NCBI GenBank assembly: GCA_038363925.1
Contig: JAQQWL010000004.1
Location: 2,542,001-2,606,000 of the forward strand
DNA: 64,000 bases
Origin: Apiospora phragmitis
Taxonomy: Eukaryota; Ascomycota; Sordariomycetes; Amphisphaeriales; Apiosporaceae
Reading direction: 5' to 3'
In this document: positions 1 to 12,007 of the stretch, one piece after another
Position numbering within the stretch: position 1 is the first letter of the stretch
Layout of the letters: the number at the start of each line of letters is the position of its first letter
Position numbers and translations under genes: made by a program
The notes under the pieces: generated by a model
The model's database searches: none
Seen by the model: the letters and a program-made list of their open reading frames with translations, nothing else
Told to the model about the DNA's origin: nothing

Positions 1-3000
1 CTAAGTTTAATCGAAGTTATATTACTATATTTTATTATTTATTTTTATTTTTAATACGAGTTACGAAGGGTATCGTATGCCCTTTTTAATAAAACTAAAA
101 AGGGGTTTATACGCGTAAGCACGTGGCACCCCTTTTAAAGTAATATAAAAAACCTTAGTTCCTACTATTTTAATAATAATCCTTTTAAAACTTTTTAAAT
201 AATTAGTGTTATATAATAAGATCGCTTTAACTTAATTATATTACGACCTGACCTAAATCATGCGGCCAAGACCTATAAAACCACCGGGCCGGATTTACGA
301 TACCCCGCCCAGGGTACGATGTCACGGCCACCGACCACGCCGCCAGCTATACTAACATGAGCGCACCAATACTACAAAAGCGCACGGCGACCACGACGAC
401 AGTATCCCAAACCGCAGTAGGCTGGACACGGCCCAAGGAAGCAGCAAGGACAACGTCACGTGATAGATCACGGGGATCACTGGGAACGGCGAAGTGAGTC
501 GGTGATCCAACCAACAAGGGGATCACCCGGATCACTAGAATACGAGGGTGAGCCAAGTGATCTAATAGATTAATAAGGGAGGAGATTAAATATATAACGA
601 CGGACGTTCCCTACGTATTTTATATAAATACTTTTTATTTTAATAATTAATTTAAATATTAATCTTAATTTATTAATAAAGTAAATAACCTTAATAAAAT
701 TATTATAAATACCTCTAAGCCTACGCACCTTAGTTACTTTCGTTCTTGCAAGCTATTACCCGCTATACCGATAAGAGCGACTCCTATCGCACGTTTAAAT
801 ACTTTCTCGTATTGCTAATATAAACCTTAGTACGTCTTACTAGGTTTCTTTTAAAACCCGGATAGCGTTCGTTATAAATTAATAAAAGTGTCGAATTTAA
901 CGCTTTAAATTAATATACTTTTTTAATATTAACTATAATATATTATTAATAAAAAGAGTTTAGTAATATATACGGGCTAAAAACCACTACTACGTTAACC
1001 ACCTTTAATATTTTAAACTAATAAAGCTTTTTTACAAGCTTTTATATAGTATATAAAGAAGTTTCGTTTATTAATAAAGGATAAATTTATTAATAAGGTT
1101 AAAAAACCGATCCCTTTTTAATAATAAGCCTTTATAAAGGTAAAAACCTTAATATTAAGGGGTTAAAAAACGTGTAATAAATAAACGGGTAAAAATAATA
1201 AAGGGATATAAAATTATCGGTTATATAATTATTATATTTATTTAAAATAAGTAAACGAGTATTTTTCGAATCGTTTAAGGCGGTTTTCGATATAAAGATA
1301 TCTTTGAGCTATTTAACGGCGATCTCGTTATTCGTCTAGCCTTTATTACTTGTATCGAACTTTTATCCTTAAAATTTATCGAGTTTTTAAGGGAATTATT
1401 ACTCTTAAACCGATTTACCTTTATAAATTATTAAAGGAGAGATAGCCTTGCTAAGTATTAATATATATTTTAATATAATTATTTAATATTTTAAATAAGT
1501 TATTTTTATTAAATAAAACATAATTTCGAACTATTTATTATAAAGTTATTACTTTTTTAAACTTTTAAAATATCGTGGTTATTTATATTATATTTATTTT
1601 TAAATTTAATAGTTTAAATTTAAAGTATATATAATTTAATTAAAAATTAAAACTTAATTACTTTAATTAATACCTTATTAATATATTAAGAGTCGATTTA
1701 GCGTTACTTTTTTATTTTTAAAGTTAAGTAGCGTTAAAGAAAGGCTGTTATCTAATTTTTACCGAGTGGTTAATAGTCTTTTTTAAGGGTTAAACCCCCT
1801 TAAGCTAGTTCTTTTATTTACGTATACATCGGTGCCACGTTAAGGGCTTTTTAAGCTAGAACCTAATCTATTAAATACTTTTCTTATATTAAAAAAAGCT
1901 TTTAATAACTTTCTTTAGCCTCTCGCTTTGATTTAGCTCTATAAAGGTGGTTAACTAGTATAGTCTTTAGTATACCTTAATTTAAGGCGGCCCGGCGTAC
2001 TAATTTACTATTTATAACGTTAGAAATTACGGTAGTAATATTATTTTATATATAAAGTATTATAAATATAAAATGAATATAATATAAAAAGAATAAAATA
2101 GATTAACGTATCCTATAAGAGAATATCTTATATAAACGAATATCTTATTCTTTTATACCCTTTTTAATAAAATATAAATTAATTTTATTATAATATATTT
2201 AATATATTAAAATTAATTAAAATCTTTATTTCTAGATACTTTTATATTATTTTAATAAGTACGCGTATCATACCCGGGCTCTTCGTAAATTTTATAACGC
2301 TATAAACGTGTTTTAAACGTTCTCGTATAACCGTTCCTCCGACGCGATTCGTTTTATAACTATCTATTAACGTTCTTTTAAAACTATAGGTCTTTTTTAA
2401 TTTATATATAAAATGATTTTTTATTTTATAGCCGTTTTTTTTTCGTACGGCGGCGCCGGCTAAATATTTTATTTATTTTTCGAAATATCGCGTTCTTACT
2501 TTTTAAAAAAGTAACTCGGTATATAATATACGTTATAATTTTTACGATTTAATTAAAACTAATTAAAATAAACGTTAAAAAGTTATTTTAATATTATACG
2601 ATATAGTTTTAAATATATTCGGTTTAAAATTAAGCTTTAATTAAATTATTTAAAGTTTTTAATTTTTAAAGAATAAATAGGCCGAAAAACGTCCTTAAAA
2701 GTATTAAAATATATAACTTTATATCTAATTATAAAATAATATATTCCGGATTATACGGAACGAGTCCTATTTTTTAAAAGCTTTTTTATATATTCGAAAT
2801 AATGAAAATCGCTTGGAACGTTTTTAAAAACGCTAGTAAGAAGTCTTCCTTTAAAATGTAAATAATATACGCCCGTATAAAATATTTAATTTCTTTCCCG
2901 TATACTTTTTTTAATATATAAAAATAGCCGATATTAAAAGGTTAGAGTTTATATAACGAATAAGAAGGTATATAAAATATAATAATTAAGTTTTTTTTAT

Positions 3001-4080
3001 AATAAAGCTCGAAAATTATTAAGTAATAGCTTTCGTAGCCGTTTAAAACTAAAAGGCGATAATAATTCTTTATATAAAACTTAATATATTAATTAAAGTA
3101 TTAAATTTAATCCTCGCCTTTTTTATTCGTAATTTAATTATTTTTAATAATTACGATTACTTAATCCTTTAATAATAAGCTATTTTTATATTAAAAAAAG
3201 AAGTACGTTTTCCCGGTAAAAATAATATATAGAAAAATAGCGTAACCGTGTAATCCGACGCCTTAAATAATTATAATTTATTCCTAATTCTTTTATTATA
3301 TTACCTTAAGTTTTCCGTATCGATCGAAAGTGGTTACGATTATTTCGAACGAGATTTAATTTATAAAAAAGCCGGTCTCGTTAAAGTTATAAATATCCTC
3401 TTTTTAAATCTCGTATTTATAAATTATATTTTATATAAAAATAAACTACGTATAATATACGTTAAAATTTTTATAAAAAACTTTTTAATAATCGATTCTT
3501 TAATTAAAACGCGTTTAAAAATCTAATTATTATCGTATAAAATTAAAGGCTTAATTAACGCCGACGCGTCTTACATTATATAAATTAAATAATCGATTCG
3601 CTATATCTTTTATATTATTTAACCGGGAAAAAAAACGATCGCGTATTTAAATTAATAATATATCGAATAATCGTATCTTTTTTAAAATTTAAAAGCTTTT
3701 AAAAATTCGTAAATATTTCGTATTATATAGGTTAATTATTTCGTTTACGCTATAAGGTTTTTAATAAAACGTAATAAATTAATATAGCTTTTTATATGTT
3801 TAAAATTAAGTCTATTTAAAGTTATAATATTTTTAGACGTAAAAGAATATAAAAAAAGGTTAAAGCTATAAAGAAATTTATAAAAGTGAGATATTCGCTT
3901 ATATAAAATATTCGCTTATATAAAATATTCGCTTATAAGATATATTACTTTAAAATTAGTTAAGAAAATAAGTAATAAAGAAAAGTAACGGTGAGCTATT
4001 TTAATATTATATAGGGGTGTTAGTTATAAGGTGACATATGTTAATAATTAAAATCAGTAAATTCTATATTACTTTTAATT
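1..4080. repeat. AT-rich RIP-mutated repeat block
   Basis: By eye the block is made mainly of TpA-rich words (ttaata, tatataa) with very few CpA or TpG dinucleotides, while CpG, CpC and CpT survive. That is the signature of repeat-induced point mutation, which converts CpA to TpA on both strands of duplicated DNA. Stop codons fill all frames. A less altered GC-richer island lies at about 240-560. The part 2103-3947 is a recognisable transposon relic (separate entry). In 1-2100 I could not recognise a specific element. The composition changes abruptly to normal near 4080-4130. Confidence 0.85.
2103..3947 (-). mobile_element. RIP-inactivated Fot1/pogo-type DNA transposon
   Basis: Terminal inverted repeats bound the element. 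The left end, 2115-2147, is the reverse complement of 3889-3919 with three differences in about 31 bases, two of them C/T or G/A transitions as RIP makes. The outer left bases pair with a second and third copy of the same 18-base unit (atattcgcttatataaa-like) at 3908-3947. Both ends abut TA, the target used by Tc1/mariner/pogo elements, and about 1.84 kb is the usual Fot1 size. On the minus strand, stop-riddled relics of the DDE transposase remain: IYNFNETGFF at 3365-3396, matching the family's IYNxDETG catalytic block with Asp changed to Asn by a TpG-to-TpA change, and a GxxLHGYAIFLYIIFTGK-like stretch at about 3181-3262. There is no open frame, so the element is dead. Element type is inferred from these motifs. 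Confidence 0.75.
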
Positions 4081-4748
4081 AACGAGACATGATCATCGTA
4101 ATAAATCGATGTATCTCAAGGGTCCTACATATCGGCACCGAGTTTAAGCTGGTGGTTAAGTAGCCTTCGACTTCCGTGCAGCTATTATGAAGCCATCACC
4201 TTATAGATCCGCACCTTACTGGTCTCATGATCCGTCGTTCGGCATAGGATGGATCGGACCTCCTTCTGGACGGCTGGGCAAGCTAGTAAGCGATACACTT
4301 AAGAAGGTTGGTGGACCCGTGTGGCTGAGGAAATACCAGCCAATAACAAGTATTTCCCCTATGATTCATACGCTGTGGTAGCAAAAGGGGCGAAGAGGGG
4401 ATACGATGTGCCTGATACGGAGACCAGGAAGCCCCAATCGGAAGAGTACGTAGATGCAAATTTATTAAGATGCCGGTCATTTGACATATATGGGACATCA
4501 AGCAAAGTCATCGTTACTATCGTTTCCTGCATGTAACAAACCGGAGCTAGGCTCACCTAGAAGAAATAAGGCCAAGTTCCCGGATTCCTTTCTGGTTCTG
4601 ATCAGTCGACCATTGGAATACCCTCCAAGGCTTCTTTTGTGATATAGACTCACTTTCCTTCTATTCCCTTTCACCCTCGTCTTATATTAAATCCAGATGG
4701 GAGCTTCAGTCCAACACCATTTGCCTTTGAGGAACATTCCAGCCTAGC
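4081..4748. other. Intergenic, nothing recognised
   Basis: Normal base composition follows the RIP block. Short open frames (for example 4187-4381 plus, 64 codons) show no recognisable domain, splice structure or signal peptide. I see no gene here. Confidence 0.5.
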
Positions 4749-6912
4749 TTAGCCTAGTATGAGATGAACATCTTCCAGATCGTGATATTCCCAACTCGCT
4801 TTCTTGATGTACCCAACACCTTTCCGGTACGCGACTCAATTGATCCATTCAATCCAAAGAACACCATATACATCAAAAAACGCTGGGTGCCAAACTATCG
4901 TGTCAGTATCCATATTGAATTCAGGCATTCTCCGTAAACATATAGCGACAAGCTCTATCGTTCGGCTGTTGTCCAAATAGGCGGCCGGGAAGTCGGCTGC
5001 GTGCTCATCAGATGGTAGTTGGAGACATCCGCAGCATTCTTGGTTTTTTCCCATCACGAGTACTTGAGCATCGAAATTTTGCCAGACCGATACGTGGTCG
5101 GAAAACTTCTGGGCACCAAACCATCCACGTTTCGTGTCACGGGATATGAAAGGGTGTTGCGGTGGCATACTCGCTTTCGAATCTCCACGGACGTCTTTCA
5201 CAACAAATGGGCGCCAAAATAATCTGCCAGGCAGACTCGGGTGCTTGTAGACATAGTCTCCGAGCACAAAGACAGGTCCCAGGTGTTCATCAGCTGAACG
5301 GATATGCTTTGTTGTATTATAACTTTCCTTTGCCCATCCCTTTGGGAGCAAAATTTCTGACTGGTCATTCCTATAGTCGCAATGATGATCCAAGAAGGTT
5401 GATTGAATTGCATGCTTTGTGCTCGAAGTGGGGGTTTCCTGGCTGTAAAATTGTGTGATGCGTTTTGTTATGGGGTGCTGGTAAGACTTATACAACTCCA
5501 GCAAACCCTTCCAACCTAGCCATGACCAAGACGGCAACCGGGATTCCTGAAGAGTTGTATGATCTGTTCCCGAATGGATACGTCTTTGAACTTGAACAGA
5601 GAACCATTCTGGCCCTGTCCACATCAATGCGGAATCAAAACATATTTCTGCAAGGCCATAGATAAAGCCGCTTATGCCTGCTAAGGCGTCCTCCGGAAAG
5701 TGAGATCCCTGTTGTTGTACTCCTTAACAAGTGTAGAGAGCTTGAGAAAATCTGGCTTTCCTGAAAGTATTTGAGGGAACTGATGAATCTCTGTATTTCC
5801 TCGTGGGATAACTCATCAGCACCATGCATATCCTCATGGTGTGTTGTGGATGAGCAGGCCCAATGAAACTGGTTATTTCCAATGATACGTGGTCTTTTGG
5901 ATAGAAGATATTCTTGAAATGTCCAAGCCCGTTCGAAATAGAGACTCCATGGACCGGTGTTACTCAATACAGGGTTTTGTCTGATGAGTACCAGGTCGCT
6001 TTTCCCCAGTGGAAATTTGAGTTGCGAAAGCTCCCGTGGGTGGTATATTCCCTTCAGCCCTGGTATCCCTTGGTTGGCATCTCCATCGATGGAAACAATG
6101 GTGAGTTTGGCGGATGCATAAATCCCCCCCCCATTAGTTGCAGTTGTGCTTTCATTTGCTTCCCGTTGTCTTGGACGATGCACAAGGCGTCAGCCCATAA
6201 GTCTCGTTCTTCCAGAACGCGAGTTAGTCCGAAAGCTTGTTTAAGTCTTGGCGAGACACGATTGGCGAATCGAAGTTGCAATAAAACTCCAGGCAGTTGA
6301 AGCGTGTCAAGGATGCCAAGCTCATTTTGCAGATGATTTGCCGCATATCCCCATCTGTAACTCAGCGCGACATAGTCCTTGACGCCATGTCCATCAATGA
6401 TGCAGTTGTCGGTTGTATCAATGAGCCAGGCTAGTGATATCTCGACAAGTTTAAGGGGATTGTCGCAGAGGTGTTGGTGCTCTGCTAGGCATTCGCACAT
6501 CCATTCTCGGAGCAGGTCTGTATCAACCCCAATGTGGATCAAGGACACGTCCGAGCCCAGGTGTTCCTGGTATGGGCGACACATCGACCAAGAGCAATTT
6601 GTTGCAATCGATTGTTACTTCCGGCTCGTCTGAGTATTCAAAGCATGCAGTGCCTCTGCCAGCCTTTGAAATTGATAGTTTGATAAATGGAAGTGGTTCC
6701 CCAACATTGATGATCCGCGACCTAATAGACTGTAATAAAGAATCATGGCCTAGACAAGGCTTTCCGAGGATATCTTCCAGTCTTCCAAGATCGATATAAA
6801 CTGTATGATCGTTCTCCGTAAGCGCTGTCCTGATACCCCGACAAACACTACATGCCAGTTCAGAGCCAAGGAGCTCAGGCTGGGCTAGGAGGCTGTGGAC
6901 ATCAATATCCAT
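4749..6912 (-). pseudogene. HET-domain (heterokaryon incompatibility) gene, broken
   Basis: HET domains (PF06985) trigger cell death after fusion of unlike fungal cells. Read on the minus strand from ATG 6912, the fragments give the family's motifs in order: a CSVCRGI-containing N-terminus, YVALSYRWG (about 6340), LWADALCIVQD (about 6195), GIYASAKLTIV (about 6110), RAWTFQEYLLS (about 5915), a FIYGLAEICFDSALMW stretch (about 5640) and LPSWSWLGWKG (about 5530). The fragments lie in different frames. Breaks are at about 6575, at the nine-C run 6124-6132 (one more base would restore the frame), at about 5770-5800 and at about 5690-5700. An in-frame TGA at 4836-4838 is followed by a still readable tail ending at TAA 4749-4751. 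No intron with proper splice sites explains the breaks. Several independent lesions next to a RIP block favour a true pseudogene, though some shifts may be consensus errors. Confidence 0.8.
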
Positions 6913-7999
6913 CTTGAGCTTGGAAGGAGAGGAAGAGGATGGTGCTTCGAATGGTGCAGGAGCGTAGAAGTGACGTGCGGAGATTGACTCAAGTTACTGT
7001 TGGGACTTGTTCTGAGAATGACCCCGGTTCGGGAGACGGCAAAACCACAAGAGTTTCTGGGAAGCAAGGCGATCAAGTCGTGCGGGGAACGTTCTTGCTG
7101 CGTTGGCCGCCACAGGCTCTGGACAGCGAAGGTTCTTCCGATTCGCATGGGTGGACAAGTCCTCGAACGGAACTTGCAGATATAAATGAGCTGAATCTAG
7201 GTCGGGGGGTTAGGGGTTGAACGGATTACCACGTAGTCTTCATAGTTGCCGGAAGAAGAAATAGAAGAAAGAGGAGCAAAAGAAATACGAGGGGGAGAGG
7301 GGGACGGACCAAACGCTTGCTGGCGACAGCTATCAGCGCCTATTGGTCCCCAAAGTATCGTATTACATGCCGTACCACGTTTATCCGGACGCTTTGGATC
7401 ACACAGCCTCTCGCTGCTTTTGCTCAGGCTTCCATCAGGCTGACTTAGGCTGGACTTGGCGCAAAGCACGACGGAGCACTACCCCGTGTCGACTACCCAG
7501 GCTTTCCATTATGCCGGAGAAACTGGAAATGAATAGGTTCCAAATTCTTATACTTAGTCTGGGCCAATGGTACTTGTGTTGCAAGTTTGGGGGGCCCTTG
7601 GCTGCTTGGCGCCAACAAAAGTTGCGGTTGGCAGTCGGCAGTTGCTTACACTTTTACGTGAAGAGTTTCGAATTCAGTTGATCTATGTTCAATCAATCCG
7701 GCTCCAATACAACGATTATGGACATGAATACGTCAAAAGGATTGCGGCATATGCCCATGCAATCGGCGGAAATATCCTGAGATCCTGATACGGATTGGCG
7801 CAGGGAGATCAGGTGTTCGAGGCGCCACAGCGGCGGTGCGTGCACAGCCACATATCTGGACCCAATTTGTCTTGATTTTGCTTGCCTGTGTCTGCCTCTC
7901 ACATTCACTTTCTCACAATCTTCCATCAAATATTACGTGATACCCCCGGATCTACCATGTCCATCTCGGAATGCACCCTCTTCATTGCTCCTTACTAAA
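6913..7999. other. Intergenic, divergent promoters
   Basis: This separates the minus-strand HET relic from the plus-strand gene at 8000. It contains a purine-rich stretch at about 7248-7312. Short overlapping frames on both strands show no domain. I see no gene. Confidence 0.5.
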
Positions 8000-9238
8000 A
8001 TGTCGACTTTCCTCGATAAGTACCGATGGATGGTAATGCGGGGAGTTGGCCCGCGGATAAATACCATAAAGCGGCCAAGCTTATTAGGAGGACGCACAGA
8101 GCTGATTGGGATCAGCCAGGGTGAGCTGCTGTCATCTTACAACTGGGTTGGCCCTGTTGACCATCCAGCCACAATTATGGTACCAGGTACGACTTGCTCA
8201 TGTGTCTTTTGGTCCCTACAACGTGGGAATCTCGGTATTGGTCCGAGGCGAAAAGAGAACGAAACTAATCGGAGAAAAAGGAGGACCTCCAGTACTAAGG
8301 TCCAATGTTTGTCTGCCCATACATCTTGAGAGAGGGGAGTTATGGCAGCCTAACGATCCCAATTGCGGTCGCCTCCCACCTGCTGCTGCGATGCGGCCAC
8401 TCTTTCAAGCCCTCGAGTGACATAACCAAATTGCCGATTGGACGACGTCGATATTGTTGTAACCCGCGGCGATCTTCTGCTGATGCTGAAGTTCTGTCAA
8501 AAGCGGCTTGCGAAGCCCTTTCGGCTCGATGCATCAGTTGTACAGGGTTCACTTATAGTACAGTTCTTCTCCAAGAGTCAGCACACCTTTTTCAGGAATC
8601 GCGGTTTTGGCAGTCATTTTGAGCAGGTAATGACCAGCTACCCAAAGGGACTGGAAGATAGTCACTCCCACTGGCGCATACTACGATACAAGCTGGGTCC
8701 TCTGACATGTGTCGTTCGCTATGAGGTAGACGCAACCACGAGGCCGTACGGGGACTTCCCCGTTGGAACACCCGCTGAGTCGGGGACCATCATATCTGCG
8801 CCGAACGATATGTCTGCAGCCATGATCGTCCGAGGGCGCCTGTCGCCACAGGGGCAAGTGGTCGAACTCAAGACATCAAAGTCGCTCACCCTGTCGCCGT
8901 TGGATACGGATTATTGGATGCCGAAGCTTTGGGCTGGCTGCATCAGGTATCTACTGACAGGTCGTCACTCGGATGGCACATTCGACGAGGTGGCATTTAG
9001 AGATTTATGGGATCACATCAGCAATTGGAACGCGAGGGTTGAAACCCAGGACGCCCTGGGCAGGCTCATTATGCTGATACCCGCGCTGAAAGCTGCTGTG
9101 CAAGCTACCCGCCACGGCCAAGCGGTGCTTATATTTCGTGAGGAGCCCGATGGCGAGGTGGATGTGCATGATGCTGGCCAGCGAGTAGGCCTGGTCTCGC
9201 ACGCCATGGCCAAGAAGTTCTGGGGTTCCCCGAGGTGA
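8000..9238 (+). pseudogene. Conserved fungal protein of unknown function, frame-broken
   Basis: Exon 1 is ATG 8000 to 8186, an intron 8187-8283 has donor GTACGA, a CTAAT branch site near 8265 and acceptor GGAG, and exon 2 runs from 8284. Joining gives IMVPG then PPVLRSN in one frame. The products SSYNWV, VPGPP, RPLFQALE, DDVDIV, GDLLLMLKFC and KPFRLDAS resemble a fungal family whose members are sometimes labelled 'geranylgeranyl pyrophosphate synthetase' without good support; I do not assign an activity. Exon 2 is broken: the frame ends with TGA at 8418-8420, and the homologous continuation (VT..PNCRLDDVDIV) is one base out and holds a TAA at 8423-8425. From about 8426 the frame is open to 9238. 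A one-base indel plus a nonsense codon a few bases apart suggests decay. The intron model is good; the family match is from memory. Confidence 0.6.
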
Positions 9239-10184
9239 GAACCTAGTAAGCGCTCAGGTAGATACTGGGGCAGGGGCGGACTGTCTTTTCGCGCATGAGA
9301 TGGCGTGGCAGCATACATGGAAGGCATCAGAGTCATGTCTTTAGATGCCCAGTCCCTTCGCTGTTGGTCAGCTCGGGTGCTGATCATAGACAGACCCGGC
9401 GACATCAACTTATAAGTTCCACGACAATACGACACAGTATCCGAACTTGTGGCATGGACAGCACCTAACTATGAAAAATTAAGGGTCACGCGGAAACATC
9501 TTGCAAGAAGCTGGCGAGGATGAAGGTTTAGAGCCGGGACTGCTGCAAACGCGAAATCTAGCCCCTGGATCCGGAAACCCCAACAGCAACCTCACTGACG
9601 ACATGATAACACCAGAAGGGATTGAGTGCAACGATTCAGGAGATGCAATATTGTACTATTAAGTATTAAGCCCCTCAGTTGACAGAGTAGAGCACTTCGA
9701 GGTCACCGAGGGCTGGGACCTCGAAGAGGATACGGTACAAGATAGCGACCGGCAGCCAGGTGTCTGCTGCACTTGGAATCATGCATCCGAATCTACTGTC
9801 GATAGGATAGCATTTGCGACAGCATATCACAAGTTTCAGCCAAGTTTGGATTGCAAAAGGTACGACCAAGTAATGATCCGGAGGGACGAGTGTCTTTCGG
9901 GATTTTCTGTAATGGTTATGGTTAATTGGTTATTGCCCAGGTGGATGGAATTATTAAATTAATAATGCTTCGCGACTTTTAAGTGGTTTCCTGGGCCCAA
10001 GTTGGAAGTCAGCAAACAGACTGGAGGCCGACAACCGTGCGTCAGCCCCGCCAGGGACCGCCAAGGAGCCGCCAAGTGTGGCTGCCGGCGCGTTGCCAGA
10101 TTGCAACAATAAAGGCCCAGCTGGTCTCCAGCTGTCTGTGAGCACTCTTTCCCAAAACCCCCCCCCTTAATTCCCGCATGCCCG
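9239..10184. other. Intergenic, nothing recognised
   Basis: No frame here has a recognisable domain. The last 150 bases before the ATG at 10185 include a C-run (about 10157-10167) and are presumably 5' flank of the ATPase gene. Confidence 0.5.
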
Positions 10185-11981
10185 ATGAGTAGACTTGGCC
10201 GCCTATCGAGACAACGCCCAGTAAGTCATTTTATCTTTGTTTTCAATTATCTTATGCTAATTGATACCAAAAGGTGCGGCTGGTGGTGCTGCCTCGGAAG
10301 GCCTTTGGAGAGCCGTCCCGTGCATCCGTGCTCGTGCGGGAGGCCATCAAGAACGCCGAGCCCTCGTGGAGGAAAGCGAAGGGCGGCAGCAGATCCGGCG
10401 GCCATGCGAACAGCAGCAGCGGTGGGAACCCCGACGGGGCGAACCCGGAGCAGGGCTGGCGCGCCGCGTTCTTCAAGATGATCGAGGGCAGCGCGACGGC
10501 GTTCGGGTCCATCTTCGTGTTGGGGCTCGCGGGCTACTCGTACCACGCCTACTACAAGCGGCTGGTGCTGCGCAAGATGGAGAACGCGTTCGCGGTCGGC
10601 TACTCGAGCGTCGAGCTGGCGGCCATGAGCCGGCACGTGGACCCCAACAGCCCGCACTCGGAGCTCATGACGGTCGACTTCGAGGACAACGACTGGATCC
10701 CGCGCGACGAGCAGGCCGTCATCGACGCCGTCGTCGACGGCACCCTGCGCGGGCAGTACCACCTCATCACGGGCGAGAAGGGCACGGGAAAGACGTCGAT
10801 GCTGCTCAAGGCGATGCGCAAGATCGGCGGCGAAGGGGTCGCCATGCTCGAGGCCCACGGCGACCCGGAGATCTTCCGCGTGCGCCTGGGCAAGGCGCTC
10901 GACTTTGAGTTCCACGAGGACTCCATCGGCGGCCTCTTCAGCTTCAAGGGCCCGCGCGACACGACGGCGCTGCTCGACATCGAACGCGCCTTCAACAAGA
11001 TGGAGAAGATCGCTCTGACGCGCAAGGAGAAGGTCGGCAAGCCGCTCGTGCTCATCATCACGGGCGCGCACCTCATCCGCGACGACGAGGACGGCCAGGA
11101 CCTGCTCGAGCTCATCCAGCAGCGCGCCGAGCTGTGGGCCGCGAGCAACCTAGTCACCGTCGTCTTCAACAGCGACGAGTACTGGATCACGGAGCGGCTC
11201 ATGTGGCAGGCGACCAGATTACGTGTCACCCCCGTGCGCGACATCCCCAAGTCCACGGCGATCCAGGCACTGCGAGAGTTCCGCGCCAAGAGCTTCAATG
11301 AGGACGTCCCCTTGCCCATCCTGGAGCAAGTCTACGACAAGATCGGCGGCCGTCTGCGGCACCTGACGCGCGTGGCGAGATCGCCCGACATGCTGGACGC
11401 ATGCCAGACCATCTGCGACCGCGAGCGGCGCTGGCTGATGAGCCAGTGCTGGATCCTGGGCGGGGACCTAGACCCAGGCGCGGAGGACTCGCAGGACATC
11501 GCGTCGTCGGCGATGCTGCTAGCGCGGGCGCTGGTGCGCAAAGAGCAAGCGATGCGCGCCGCGGGCGTCGAGAACGGCGACGGGCGGCTGCCGCAGATCC
11601 CGCTGTACGAGGCGCGGCAGATCATGACGAACCCGGACTGGATCAAGGCCCACGACCACATGAACATTTTCAACATCGACTCGCTGGGCATGGTGCAGGC
11701 CGACTCGGTCGCGATGCAGAACGCGATGCGCGAGGTTTGTGGTTTGCCGGGCTTCGACGCGCACCTGCAGGCGACGCTCGACCGGCTCGACGAGATCGAG
11801 AGCCTCGCGCGCACGCGCGAGGTCTCGCTCAAGGACCTCGCGGGCGGGGAAGGGGGAGTACCGCGCCGTCGTGGAGCGGGCGGCGGCGGCGGACCGGTCG
11901 GCGACGACGGTGGGCTTCAAGCTGGTGTCGAAGGAGGAGGCGGTCAAGGACCCGGCGGAGATTGTGAAGCACAAGAAATGA
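10185..11981 (+). CDS. Membrane-anchored AAA+ family ATPase, probably mitochondrial
   Basis: Exon 1 is 10185-10220 (12 codons). The intron 10221-10273 has donor GTAAGT and a GCTAAT branch site, and exon 2 starts at 10274 in phase. The N-terminus is rich in Arg and Ser without acidic residues, like a mitochondrial presequence. One membrane segment follows (FGSIFVLGLAGYSYHAYY, about residues 87-104), then Walker A GEKGTGKTS (about 177-185) and a Walker B-like hydrophobic strand LVLIITGAH (about 270). The C-terminal third is helical and resembles the winged-helix end of fungal AAA proteins of this kind. The substrate is unknown. The frame starting at 10274 runs to 12007, but its last 45 residues are G/R-rich nonsense. 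Dropping one G in the run 11846-11849 gives GKGEYRAVVERAAAADRS and a natural end at 11981. I therefore place the true stop at 11981 and suspect a one-base insertion error. Confidence 0.8.
10221..10273 (+). other. Intron 1 of the AAA+ ATPase gene
   Basis: GTAAGT donor, GCTAAT branch site about 19 bases before the AG, phase 0. Splicing joins SRQRP to VRLVVLP and gives an uninterrupted frame. Confidence 0.85.
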
Positions 11982-12007
11982 TCGGGGTTCCGACCCGGGC
12001 GCTATGA

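Noticed and set aside
347..556. 69-codon minus frame in the RIP block
   Set aside because: It only reflects the GC-richer island; no motif.
10247..11071. Long minus-strand open frame (274 codons) across the AAA ATPase gene
   Set aside because: It mirrors GC-rich third positions of the real plus-strand exon; composition is Arg/Val/Leu/His-biased without any domain.
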